A DNA stretch of 49,764 bases from an uncultured Oscillospiraceae bacterium. Lineage in GTDB: Bacteria > Bacillota > Clostridia > Oscillospirales > Oscillospiraceae. The first letter of the stretch is position 1, and each line of letters begins with the position of its first letter. The position numbers and the translations under genes were made by a program. The stretch lies in the NCBI GenBank assembly GCA_934646005.1, contig CAKUED010000021.1:1-49764 (forward strand), read 5' to 3'. The notes beneath the pieces are model-generated. The model had not been told where the DNA came from. It was given only the letters and a program-made list of their open reading frames with translations, and did not search any database. Shown piece by piece: positions 26,118-33,953 of this stretch.

Positions 26118-26149
26118 AAAAACCTCCCGGTCCCATCCGGGAGGTTTTT
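26118..26149 (+). terminator. Terminator of the catabolic operon
   Basis: A 13-base perfect stem (AAAAACCTCCCGG with 26137-26149), loop TCCCAT, ending in TTTTT. A separate small palindrome (GCAGGGC / GCCCTGC) lies just before it at 26103-26117. Confidence 0.9.
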
Positions 26150-26164
26150 CATATAGTTAGAAAA

Positions 26165-26194
26165 TGCCCCCGGATGCGTTTACATCCGGGGGCA
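26165..26194 (-). terminator. Terminator of the NhaC-family gene
   Basis: A 12-base perfect stem (TGCCCCCGGATG with 26183-26194) around CGTTTA. On the minus strand TTTT follows. It lies 25 bases past the transporter stop. Confidence 0.88.
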
Positions 26195-26219
26195 GGGCTG
26201 TGCTTGTTATTTGCTCTTT

Positions 26220-27974
26220 TTATTTGCCTTTTTTATTGGCGGCGGCGCGGATGATGAGGAGCGTGCCGACCATAAGGACAATGCCGATGGGCAGGCAGAT
26301 GAGCCAGCTGCGGATGAAGCCCGCGATGATGTACGCCACAAACGACACCGCTGCGGCGGTCATAGCGTAGGGAAGCTGCGTGGTGACGTGGTCGATGTGC
26401 ACGCACTGCGCACCCGCTGACGCCATGATGGTGGTATCGGAGATGGGAGAGCAGTGGTCGCCGCAGACCGCGCCCGCCATGCAGGCGGAGATGGAGACGA
26501 TCATCAGCTCATTCGACAGGTTGCCGTCAAAGACGTTGACGACGATCGGAATGAGGATGCCGAACGTGCCCCAGGATGTGCCGGTGGCAAAGCTCAGACC
26601 GCAGCCGATCAGGAAGATGATCGCGGGCAGCAGCGACAGGAAGCTGCCGGCAGAGCTGCGCACGAGCGCCGCGACGTACTGCTGCGCGCCGAGCGAGTCG
26701 GTCATCGCCTTGAGCGTCCACGCGAACGTCAAAATCAGGATGGCGGGGACCATGGACTTGAAGCCCTCGGGGATGGCGTCCATGCACTCGGTGAATTTCA
26801 TCACGCGCGTGGCGAGGAAGAAAATGATGGTGAGGATCATGGCGATGACCGAGCCGTAGGTCAGACCGAGCGAGGCGTTCGAGCCGGAGAAGGCGTCCAC
26901 AAACGACACGCCGTCAAAGAAGCCGCCGGTGTAGATCATGCCGATGACGCAGCAGACGATGAGCACGATGATCGGGAATACCAGATGGATGACGCGCCCG
27001 TTGGGGTTGCCCTCTTCATTCGGCTGCTTTTCTGCGCCGGTGATGCTCGCCTTGACGCGCTTTTCCTCATTTTTGTTGAGGTAATCGCTCATCTCGTACA
27101 TCCGCATCGGACCGTAATCGAATTTTGCGAACGTGAGCGTGAGCATCATCACGATGGTCAGCAGCGCGTAGAAGTTATACGGAATGGCGCGGATGAACAG
27201 CTCCAGACCGTTTGCGCCCTCGACAAAGCCGGTGACGGCAGCAGCCCACGAGGAGATCGGGGCGATGATGCACACGGGCGCTGCCGTGGCGTCGATGAGG
27301 TAGGCGAGCTTGGGACGGGAGATGCCGTGCTTATCCGTGACCGGGCGCATGACCGAGCCGACGGTCAGGCAGTTGAAATAGTCGTCGATGAAGATGAGCA
27401 CGCCGAGGGCGATGGTGGCGAGCTGCGCGCCGACCTTGGTCTTGACGTGCTTGACAGACCATCTGCCGAACGCCGCCGAGCCGCCCGCGCGGTTCATCAT
27501 CACGACCATCGCGCCGAGCACCACGAGGAAGATCAGGATGCCGACGTTGCCGGCGCTGGTGAGCGCCGTGCCGATCATGCCGTCGGCAAAGACGTGCTCG
27601 AATGTGCCGACGAGGTTAAAGTTGGAATACAGCAGACCGCCGATGAGGATGCCGATGAACAGCGACGAATAGACCTCCTTGGTCAGCAGCGCCAGCGCAA
27701 TGGCGATGATGGGCGGCATGAGCGCCCAGAAGGTGCTGTAGACGTGGCTGGCGGCTTCGACTGTGCCCGCGCCGCCGCAGGTGGCGCAGACGTGCTCTTC
27801 CTCCGCGCCGGTGTCGTAATTGGCGACGGTCACAACGCCCGCGCCCTCGCACTCCGGGCAGTCCTGCAGGCGGGTGACGCCGCGGGTGCTGACGGCGGCG
27901 TAGACCATCAGCGCGAGGATGACCGCGATCACGATCGCCGTGATGAGCGCATTGCTCCGCTTTTTCTGTTCCAT
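26220..27974 (-). CDS. NhaC-family transporter, probable lysine importer
   Basis: Polytopic membrane transporter of the Na+/H+ antiporter NhaC family, 584 residues. The family blocks are GVLIFIDDYFNCLTVGSVM, SWGTFGILIP and CGDHCSPISDTTIMAS. The upstream lysine riboswitch makes lysine the likely substrate, as in LysW-type transporters of this family. Odd feature: after the first membrane helix (about 9-28) are two DnaJ-like CxxCxGxG motifs, CPECEGAG (39-46) and CATCGGAG (63-70), suggesting a bound zinc in a loop outside the membrane. The ATG at 27974 has GGGAGAG upstream; a longer in-frame start would lie in the riboswitch terminator. Confidence 0.88.
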   Translation of the reverse strand: MEQKKRSNALITAIVIAVILALMVYAAVSTRGVTRLQDCPECEGAGVVTVANYDTGAEEEHVCATCGGAGTVEAASHVYSTFWALMPPIIAIALALLTKEVYSSLFIGILIGGLLYSNFNLVGTFEHVFADGMIGTALTSAGNVGILIFLVVLGAMVVMMNRAGGSAAFGRWSVKHVKTKVGAQLATIALGVLIFIDDYFNCLTVGSVMRPVTDKHGISRPKLAYLIDATAAPVCIIAPISSWAAAVTGFVEGANGLELFIRAIPYNFYALLTIVMMLTLTFAKFDYGPMRMYEMSDYLNKNEEKRVKASITGAEKQPNEEGNPNGRVIHLVFPIIVLIVCCVIGMIYTGGFFDGVSFVDAFSGSNASLGLTYGSVIAMILTIIFFLATRVMKFTECMDAIPEGFKSMVPAILILTFAWTLKAMTDSLGAQQYVAALVRSSAGSFLSLLPAIIFLIGCGLSFATGTSWGTFGILIPIVVNVFDGNLSNELMIVSISACMAGAVCGDHCSPISDTTIMASAGAQCVHIDHVTTQLPYAMTAAAVSFVAYIIAGFIRSWLICLPIGIVLMVGTLLIIRAAANKKGK

Positions 27975-27997
27975 GCGTTTTCTCTCCCTTTTCAAAT

Positions 27998-28032
27998 AAA
28001 AAAGTTGCGTCATGACAGCGGCATGACGCAAC
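27998..28032 (-). terminator. Riboswitch-controlled terminator
   Basis: On the minus strand, GTTGCGTCATG and its exact complement (arms 28004-28014 and 28022-28032) are followed by a T run. It sits between the lysine aptamer and the NhaC-family gene. The bases just before it (GCTGTCATG region) resemble the aptamer P1 3' arm, as expected for a transcription-attenuation switch. Confidence 0.88.
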
Positions 28033-28053
28033 ATAAAAGACTATGTTTCGTAC

Positions 28054-28214
28054 ATGACAGCGCTCCACAGATCTGTGACAGTCCGGCAGATATTCTCTGC
28101 CGTCCCAGAAACGGCGTCCCGGCAGGACGGTCGTTCCTTCGGCGAAGTTCCCTTTCCGCTCCCCGATGCCGCCGGGTGTGCGAGCGTACTGATGTTCTTC
28201 GCAACCTCTATCAT
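28054..28214 (-). promoter_or_regulatory. Lysine riboswitch aptamer
   Basis: The minus-strand RNA shows the conserved lysine-aptamer core: GATAGAGG, TGCGAAG, AGTA, GGGAGCGGAAAGGG, and CTTCGCCGAAGG. The P1 stem is ATGATAG (28208-28214) with CTGTCAT (28054-28060), including one G-U pair. Lysine binding is expected to favour the downstream terminator and shut off the transporter. The 161-nt length is close to known examples. Assignment rests on motif recall, not a covariance search. Confidence 0.88.
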
Positions 28215-28223
28215 AACGCGTTT

Positions 28224-28251
28224 ATTATACACGTCCGGCGGGCGGTGTCAA
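28224..28251 (-). promoter_or_regulatory. Promoter of the lysine riboswitch transcript
   Basis: Perfect TTGACA (28246-28251) and perfect TATAAT (28224-28229) with 16 bases between, on the minus strand. The predicted start is near 28217, just before the aptamer P1 arm. Confidence 0.85.
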
Positions 28252-28334
28252 TGGGTTTTGCAAAAAAATGCAGATCTTGGCGGATGTGACCGATTTTTGT
28301 TACTGGGCATAAGATGATGCGGGAGGGAAGCTCT

Positions 28335-28589
28335 ATGTTTGAGTACTACTTTACGTTCCGCGCGGTGACGCCCGCGCAGCACGCGCGGAGCGTTTTGCAT
28401 AGCGGCGGTGTTGCCACCGCGATCGGGCGCGCGCCGCGGCAGCTTTCGATGCAGGGCTGCGGGTATGTGCTGCGCGTTGCGCCGCAGGCGGGGCTGCGCG
28501 CGCTGGGGCTGCTGCGCACGGCGCACGCCGCGTTCGTGCATATGTACCGGGTGTATGCCAGCGGCGCGGTGGAGGAGGTGGCGGTGTGA
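28335..28589 (+). CDS. DUF3343 (putative Se/S carrier-like) protein
   Basis: Small protein of 84 residues matching DUF3343, a family described as putative selenium or sulfur carriers. It opens MFEYYFTFRAVTPAQHA and contains QLSMQGCGYVLRV, whose Cys47 is the only cysteine and the candidate carrier residue. GGGAGGG precedes the ATG at 28335. The stop overlaps the GTG start of the cysteine-desulfurase-like gene by three bases (GTGA), so the two are coupled and likely act together. The reaction is inferred from family and neighbour only. Confidence 0.75.
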   Translation: MFEYYFTFRAVTPAQHARSVLHSGGVATAIGRAPRQLSMQGCGYVLRVAPQAGLRALGLLRTAHAAFVHMYRVYASGAVEEVAV

Positions 28590-29686
28590 TCTATTTTGAC
28601 GCCGCCGCGACCTCCATGCCGAAGCCTCCGGCGGTGTATACGCGGGCGCTGATCGCCATGCGCGCGTTCGCAAGTCCCGGACGGGGCGGGCATCGCGCCG
28701 CCATGCGCGCGGCGGAGGCGGTGTATGCCTGCCGCGAGGCGGCGGGGGCGCTGTTTGACGCAGAGCCGGAGCGGGTGGTGTTCACGATGAACGCCACGCA
28801 TGGGCTGAACATCGCCATCAAAACGCTCCTGCGCGCGGGCGACGAGGCGGTCGTCTCCGGCTTTGAGCACAACGCTGTCACGCGCCCGCTCCACAAGCTC
28901 GGCGTGCGCACAGTCGTCGCGGGGCGGAAGCTCTTTGACCCGGAGGATACGCTGCGCGCGTTTGACCGCGCCGTCACCGAAAAGACGCGCGCGGTCATCT
29001 GCACGCACGTCTCGAACGTGTTCGGCTATATCCTGCCGGTGGAAAAAATCGCGGCGCTCTGCCGGGAGCGCGGCGTGCCGCTGATTCTCGACGCGTCGCA
29101 GTCGGCGGGCGTGCTGCCGGTGCATTTGCGGGAGCTCGGCGCGGCGTTTATCGCCATGCCGGGGCACAAGGGGCTGTACGGTCCGCAGGGGACGGGCATT
29201 TTGCTCTGCGGGCGGATGCCGGAGAGCCTGATGGAGGGCGGGACGGGGAGCTTATCGGAGCTTCCGCAGATGCCGGACTTTCTGCCGGACGCGGCGGAGG
29301 CGGGCACGCAGAACGTGACGGGCATTTACGCGCTCTCCGCAGGGCTGGACTATATCCGGCAGCGCGGCGAGAAGCTAATTTTAGAGCACGAGGTGCGGCT
29401 TCGCCGCAGGCTTTCGCAGGCGCTGCGCGAACTTCCCGGCGCAGAAATTTATGAGGGCGCGCCGCAGACAGGCGTTTTGTCGGTGAATTTTCACGGTGAG
29501 GACTGCGAGCGCGCGGCGCAGCGGCTGGCGGAGCACGACATCGCCGTGCGCGCGGGGCTGCACTGCGCGCCGCTGGCGCACGAGAGCGCTGGGACGCTGC
29601 AAAGCGGTACGGTGCGCTTCAGCTTCAGCGCCTTTAATACCGGGCGGGAGGTCGCGCGGGCGGCGGCAGTTCTGAAAAATTCTTAG
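28586..29686 (+). CDS. Cysteine desulfurase-like class V aminotransferase
   Basis: PLP enzyme, 366 residues, of the NifS/selenocysteine-lyase-like class V aminotransferases. YFDAAATSMPKPPAV begins it. CTHVSNVFGYILPV and LILDASQSAGVLP carry the PLP-contacting Asp, and GHKGLYGPQGTG holds the Schiff-base Lys. The catalytic cysteine is probably in RAGLHCAPLAH near the C terminus. The start is GTG within the stop of the DUF3343 gene. It may mobilise sulfur or selenium from cysteine or selenocysteine and load the small partner. No selD, selA or yedF is nearby. Confidence 0.86.
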   Translation: MIYFDAAATSMPKPPAVYTRALIAMRAFASPGRGGHRAAMRAAEAVYACREAAGALFDAEPERVVFTMNATHGLNIAIKTLLRAGDEAVVSGFEHNAVTRPLHKLGVRTVVAGRKLFDPEDTLRAFDRAVTEKTRAVICTHVSNVFGYILPVEKIAALCRERGVPLILDASQSAGVLPVHLRELGAAFIAMPGHKGLYGPQGTGILLCGRMPESLMEGGTGSLSELPQMPDFLPDAAEAGTQNVTGIYALSAGLDYIRQRGEKLILEHEVRLRRRLSQALRELPGAEIYEGAPQTGVLSVNFHGEDCERAAQRLAEHDIAVRAGLHCAPLAHESAGTLQSGTVRFSFSAFNTGREVARAAAVLKNS

Positions 29687-29711
29687 GCTTGCAGAAATTC
29701 TCCGGCGAGAC

Positions 29712-29740
29712 TTGCGCGGCGGGGGGAATTGCGGTATAAT
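29712..29740 (+). promoter_or_regulatory. Promoter of cdaA
   Basis: TTGCGC (29712-29717), 17 bases, TATAAT (29735-29740), about 57 bases before the cdaA start. Confidence 0.65.
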
Positions 29741-29796
29741 AGGCTACAATTATAAGTATACCTATCGGTTTCGGCGGATGGTTCAGGAGTGTTGCT

Positions 29797-30672
29797 ATGT
29801 CTGCTGTTGAGAATTTCTTTCAAAGCCTGTTTTACAGCATCCCACAGATCTCGATCACGGATATTCTGGATATTCTGGTCGTTGCATTTTTGATCTACAA
29901 GCTGCTGCGTCTGCTGCAAAGCACCAACGCTGCGCGCGCGCTGCGCAGCATTCTGGCGCTGCTGCTGCTGACGTGGCTGACCGATCTGCTGCATATGTAT
30001 GCGCTGCACTGGGTCCTCAGCAAGATCCTGGAGGTCGGCGTGATCGCGCTGGTCATCGTGTTCCAGCCGGAGCTGCGGCGCGCGCTGGAGCGCATCGGCA
30101 GCCGCACGAGCCTGCCGGTATTCGGCAAGCCCCTGTCTGTCAGCACCGAAGCGGCGGCGATCAGCGCCACCGTTGCCGCGTGCGAGGTGATGTCGCGGCA
30201 GAAGATCGGCGTGCTGCTCGCGTTTGAGCGCAACGTGTCGCTGGAGGAATATTTTAAGACCGGCACGATCGTGGACGCGCGCGTGTCCGAGCAGCTTCTG
30301 CGCAATCTGTTTTTCCCCAAGGCGGCGCTGCATGACGGCGCGGCGATCATCCGCGGCGGGCGCGTCGCGGCGGCGGGCTGCGTGATGCCGCTGTCGGAGA
30401 ATACGCATCTGTCCGCCGATCTCGGTACGCGCCACCGCGCGGGCGTCGGCACGAGCGAGGCGTCCGACGCGGTCGTGGTCATCGTCTCGGAGGAGACGGG
30501 CACGATCTCCGTTGCCATCGGCGGGATGCTCAAACGGCATCTTGCGCCGCAGACGCTGGAAAAGCTGCTGCAAAACGAGCTGCTGCCGAAGGAGGACGAG
30601 CGTGACCGCAACCTGCTGAAGCGGCTGAGAAACGAACTGAGCAGGAGGATGGGGAAGCATGAAGGACAGTAA
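29797..30672 (+). CDS. cdaA: Diadenylate cyclase
   Basis: Membrane-bound enzyme joining two ATP into the second messenger c-di-AMP, which controls potassium and osmolyte balance and cell-wall stability. Three N-terminal membrane helices span about residues 20-90. The DAC domain follows with the catalytic DGA (180-182, in LHDGAAII) and RHR (212-214, in GTRHRAGVG). Length is 291. An AGGAG site lies before the ATG. It overlaps cdaR by 14 bases, the conserved cdaA-cdaR pair; the usual third gene glmM is absent and yicC follows instead. Confidence 0.96.
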   Translation: MSAVENFFQSLFYSIPQISITDILDILVVAFLIYKLLRLLQSTNAARALRSILALLLLTWLTDLLHMYALHWVLSKILEVGVIALVIVFQPELRRALERIGSRTSLPVFGKPLSVSTEAAAISATVAACEVMSRQKIGVLLAFERNVSLEEYFKTGTIVDARVSEQLLRNLFFPKAALHDGAAIIRGGRVAAAGCVMPLSENTHLSADLGTRHRAGVGTSEASDAVVVIVSEETGTISVAIGGMLKRHLAPQTLEKLLQNELLPKEDERDRNLLKRLRNELSRRMGKHEGQ

Positions 30673-31897
30673 GATCATCACATTCGTCATCTCTCTTGTG
30701 GCGGCGATCTGCCTGTGGATCTTTGTGGTCACGGTCGTGAATCCAGACGGGGAGACGACCGTCTCCGACATCCCCATTGTCTTTTCCGGTGAGGAGGTCC
30801 TGCAGGAGGACCAAAACCTCATCATCGCCGATGGGCGCGACGCGTCCGTTTCGGTGCAGTTTTCGGGCAAGAACACGGAGCTGAAAAAGCTCCTGCAGGC
30901 GCGCAGCGAGATCACCGCCGTGGTGGATGTGACGAATGTGCGCAGCGCCAAGGAGTATACGCTGAGCTATGACATCAGCCTGCCGAGCGGTGTGTCCGAA
31001 TCGCAGGTCACCATTTCCGACCGCCGCCCCGCGCGCGTGACGTTCAGCGTGGAACGGCTTGTTACGCGCCAGATCCCCGTCAAGGGCGATTTCTCAGGGC
31101 TGGAGATCGCAGACGGTTATATGCTTGAGAGCACGTCGTTTGACTTTGACACCGTCAGCGTGCGCGGACCTGAGGAAGAGGTCTCGAAGATCGAAACGGC
31201 GCTCGTCACCGTCTCGCGCACGAACCTCAACCGCTCGTTTGTGCAGGATGTGCCTTACACGCTGGTGGACGCGGACGGAGACGCCGTGGATATGTCGAAC
31301 ATCACCACCGACACCGACACGCTGGAGCTGACAGCGAGCGTGGTCATGTATAAGGAAGTGCCGCTGGATGTCACGTTTATCAGCGGCGGCGGTGCGACAG
31401 AGTCTGACGTGACCTACACCATCGCGCCGGAGACCATCACGCTCTCGGGCGACGCGACGATCCTGGACTCCGTCAACAAGATCGGGCTTGGAAACATCGA
31501 CCTTTCCACCACGCCCAACAGCAAGGACTTCCTGATGGGCATTTTACTGCCGGATGGCGTGAAGAACGTCAGCGGCGAGGAAGAGGCGCTCGTGAGCGTG
31601 CGCATCAAAAACCGCGAGACAGCGGTCGTGCGCGCGACGAATATCACCTTCATCAACACCGACGACCGGCTGGATTACAGCAGCGTGACGCAGCTCATTC
31701 AGGTCACGGTGCGCGCCGGGGCGGCGGAGATCGAAAAGATCTCCACGAACAACCTGCGCGTGGTCGCCGATATGGCGGACTTTACGCAGGTCGGCAAGGT
31801 CAACGTGCCGGTGGAAATTTATGTGGACGGCTATGCCGACGCCGGCGTTGTGGGCGAATACTCCGTGGTGGTGTCCATCACGGAAAAGGAAGAATGA
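30659..31897 (+). CDS. cdaR: CdaA regulator, YbbR-domain protein
   Basis: Membrane-anchored regulator of CdaA, 412 residues. One N-terminal hydrophobic segment (about 5-25, IITFVISLVAAICLWIFVVT) anchors it. Repeated YbbR domains follow on the outside (patterns such as DIPIVFSGEEVL, LVTRQIPVKGDFSG and KEVPLDVTF), probably four copies. No catalytic motif. Translation is coupled to cdaA by overlap. Confidence 0.9.
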   Translation: MKDSKIITFVISLVAAICLWIFVVTVVNPDGETTVSDIPIVFSGEEVLQEDQNLIIADGRDASVSVQFSGKNTELKKLLQARSEITAVVDVTNVRSAKEYTLSYDISLPSGVSESQVTISDRRPARVTFSVERLVTRQIPVKGDFSGLEIADGYMLESTSFDFDTVSVRGPEEEVSKIETALVTVSRTNLNRSFVQDVPYTLVDADGDAVDMSNITTDTDTLELTASVVMYKEVPLDVTFISGGGATESDVTYTIAPETITLSGDATILDSVNKIGLGNIDLSTTPNSKDFLMGILLPDGVKNVSGEEEALVSVRIKNRETAVVRATNITFINTDDRLDYSSVTQLIQVTVRAGAAEIEKISTNNLRVVADMADFTQVGKVNVPVEIYVDGYADAGVVGEYSVVVSITEKEE

Positions 31898-31921
31898 TCG
31901 AGAGATACGGAGGAGAGGGCT

Positions 31922-32800
31922 TTGATTAGAAGTATGACCGGCTACGGCCGCGCGGTGCAGACGATCGACGGGCGCGAGATCACGGTAGAGCTGCGCTCGG
32001 TGAACAATCGGTATCTTGACTGCACCGTGAAGCTGCCGCGGATGTTCAGCTTTGCCGAGGACAGCGTGAAAAACCGCGTCAAGGCGGCGGTCAGCCGCGG
32101 AAAGGTGGATGTCTATATCGGCGTGAACGCCGCGCAGGCGGCGGACGTGCAGGTCGCCGTCAACCGCCCGGTGCTCGAGAGCTATCTTGCCGCGCTGCGG
32201 CAGATCGAATCGGAGTACGGCGTGCGCGATGATGTGACCGTGATGTCGCTGGCGCGCCTGCCGGACGTGTTCTCCGTGGAAAAAACGGAGGAGGACGAGC
32301 AGAAGCTCACACAGGATATTCTGAGCGTCGCCGAGGAAGCCATCGCGCGCTACAACACCATGCGTGAGACCGAGGGCGCGGCACTGGAGGCGGATCTCCG
32401 AGGGCGTGCCGCGACGATCTTGGAGCGTGTCACGCTTGTGGAGCAGCGCAGCCCTGCGACCGTGGCGGAATACCGCGAGCGCCTGCGCCAGAAGATGCAG
32501 GAGGTCTTGCAGAACACGGCGATTGACGAAGGGCGCATTTTGCAGGAGGCGGCGATCTATGCCGACCGCATCGCGGTGGACGAGGAGACCGTCCGCCTGC
32601 GCAGCCATCTGGCACAGCTCGGCGATATGCTCACCAAGGGCGGCGCCATCGGGCGCAAGCTGGATTTCCTGCTTCAGGAGCTCAACCGTGAGACGAACAC
32701 CATCGGCTCGAAGTGCAACGACCTGGAGCTTTCCAACATCGTGGTGGATATGAAGGCGGAGCTGGAAAAGATCCGTGAGCAGACCCAGAACATCGAATAA
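31922..32800 (+). CDS. yicC: YicC/YloC-family endoribonuclease
   Basis: Stress-linked RNase family protein, 292 residues. It opens IRSMTGYGRAVQ, has RSVNNRYLDCTVKLPR near residues 25-40 and ends with GREMN-like residues LLQELNRETNTIGSKCNDLE, both typical. The start is TTG at 31922, matching the family N terminus (MIRSMTG), with GGAGGAGAGG upstream. An ATG at 31934 would cut the conserved start. It is followed by remA, gmk and rpoZ as in Bacillus (yloC-remA-gmk-rpoZ). Confidence 0.93.
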   Translation: MIRSMTGYGRAVQTIDGREITVELRSVNNRYLDCTVKLPRMFSFAEDSVKNRVKAAVSRGKVDVYIGVNAAQAADVQVAVNRPVLESYLAALRQIESEYGVRDDVTVMSLARLPDVFSVEKTEEDEQKLTQDILSVAEEAIARYNTMRETEGAALEADLRGRAATILERVTLVEQRSPATVAEYRERLRQKMQEVLQNTAIDEGRILQEAAIYADRIAVDEETVRLRSHLAQLGDMLTKGGAIGRKLDFLLQELNRETNTIGSKCNDLELSNIVVDMKAELEKIREQTQNIE

Positions 32801-32812
32801 GCGGAGGACGGA

Positions 32813-33082
32813 ATGAAACTGCTGAGTATTGGCTTTGGGAGCGCCGTGTCCGCCGCGCGGGTGCTGGCGCTCGTCAGCCCGGAATCCGCGCCCATCAAGC
32901 GCGTGGTGCAGGAGGCGCGTGAGCGCGGTATGCTCATCGACGCATCCTACGGCAGGCGCACAAAAACGGTGCTTTTGATGGACACCGACCATGTGATCCT
33001 GTCCGCCATCGCGCCAAAGACGCTCTCGGAGCGCATGGACGCGGACTTTACCGCCGCAGACGAACAGGAGGAGCTGTCATGA
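32813..33082 (+). CDS. remA: RemA-like (DUF370) regulatory protein
   Basis: Small DNA-binding regulator of 89 residues, known in Bacillus for control of biofilm matrix and osmolyte genes and for forming oligomeric rings. [19 protein letters not shown] at the start and [19 protein letters not shown] at the end are characteristic. GGAGG upstream. It overlaps gmk by four bases. A role in matrix control in this organism is not shown by the sequence. Confidence 0.93.
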   Translation: MKLLSIGFGSAVSAARVLALVSPESAPIKRVVQEARERGMLIDASYGRRTKTVLLMDTDHVILSAIAPKTLSERMDADFTAADEQEELS

Positions 33083-33675
33083 AGGGAAAACTGTTCGTGC
33101 TGTCCGGTCCGTCCGGCGTCGGAAAAAATACCATTTTGAACCGCGTCATCGCGGCGTCGGACCATGTGCGCTACTCCGTTTCGGCGACGTCGCGGCAGAG
33201 CCGCCCCGGCGAGGTGGACGGCAGCAGCTACTATTTTGTCTCGCGCGAGCGCTTTGAAGAGATGATCGCACAGGACGAGCTGCTGGAATATGCCGAATAT
33301 GTCGGCAACTACTACGGAACGCCGCTTGCCCCTATCCGGGAGGCGATGAAAAACGGCTTTGACATCGTGATGGATGTGGAGGTCATCGGCGCAAAAAAGA
33401 TCAAGGCGCGCGTGCCGGAGGCGGTGCTCGTATTCGTGGCGGCGTCGTCGTTGGACGCGGTGCGCCAGCGGCTCATCGCCCGGGGCGACGTGTCGCCGGA
33501 GGCGATGGAAGAGCGCCTCAAGCGCGCCGTCTGGGAATGCAGCCAGGCGGAGGGCTATGACTACATCGTGCTCAACGACGATGTGGACCACGCGGTCCGC
33601 GAACTGCGCGCGATCATGGTCGCGGAAAAATGTAAAACAGTGGAGCGCATCCATTTACTCAAGGAGGAATTTTAA
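33079..33675 (+). CDS. gmk: Guanylate kinase
   Basis: Phosphorylates GMP to GDP. The P loop is GPSGVGKNT (10-18); Asn replaces the usual Gly/Ser/Thr before the Thr, a small change. GMP-binding residues [20 protein letters not shown] are present, with [17 protein letters not shown] in the lid. Length 198. It overlaps remA and shares one base with rpoZ. Confidence 0.96.
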   Translation: MKGKLFVLSGPSGVGKNTILNRVIAASDHVRYSVSATSRQSRPGEVDGSSYYFVSRERFEEMIAQDELLEYAEYVGNYYGTPLAPIREAMKNGFDIVMDVEVIGAKKIKARVPEAVLVFVAASSLDAVRQRLIARGDVSPEAMEERLKRAVWECSQAEGYDYIVLNDDVDHAVRELRAIMVAEKCKTVERIHLLKEEF

Positions 33676-33881
33676 TGCTGTATCCCGCTATGTCTACGCT
33701 GCTCACCCATGTGAACAGCCGGTATCTGCTCGTCAATGTCGTCGCGCGCCGCGCGCGGCAGCTCTCCATCGAGGCGGAAATGACCCATGAGCCGCTGGAG
33801 GACAAGCCCGTCACCATCGCCATCCGCGAGGTCGCCGACGGGGAGCTCACGGCGTCGCTGAAGGAAAAATATCTCCGCTGA
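33675..33881 (+). CDS. rpoZ: RNA polymerase omega subunit
   Basis: Small polymerase assembly subunit, 68 residues. The signature is NSRYLLVNVVARRARQL, followed by PVTIAIREVADGEL. AAGGAGG stands just before the ATG, which overlaps the gmk stop by one base. In Bacillus coaBC follows; here the next gene is priA. Confidence 0.95.
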   Translation: MLYPAMSTLLTHVNSRYLLVNVVARRARQLSIEAEMTHEPLEDKPVTIAIREVADGELTASLKEKYLR

Positions 33882-33898
33882 GAAATCGGCGGCACGGC

Positions 33899-33928
33899 AA
33901 GGCGCAGGCAGATCGCTGCCTACGCCTT
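33899..33928 (+). promoter_or_regulatory. Hairpin between rpoZ and priA
   Basis: AAGGCGCAGGCAG pairs with CTGCCTACGCCTT around ATCG with one C-A mismatch. No T run follows, so it is not a canonical terminator. It occupies the 72-base gap where coaBC stands in Bacillus. Confidence 0.5.
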
Positions 33929-33953
33929 GAAAGCATTCCAGGGGGAGTAAAGA

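Noticed and set aside
26220..27974. Plain Na+/H+ antiporter role
   Set aside because: The lysine riboswitch makes an amino acid substrate more likely, although proton or sodium coupling remains probable.
26454..28289. 611-codon open frame on the plus strand
   Set aside because: Antisense of the NhaC-family gene and riboswitch; composed of Asp/Arg/His-rich filler.
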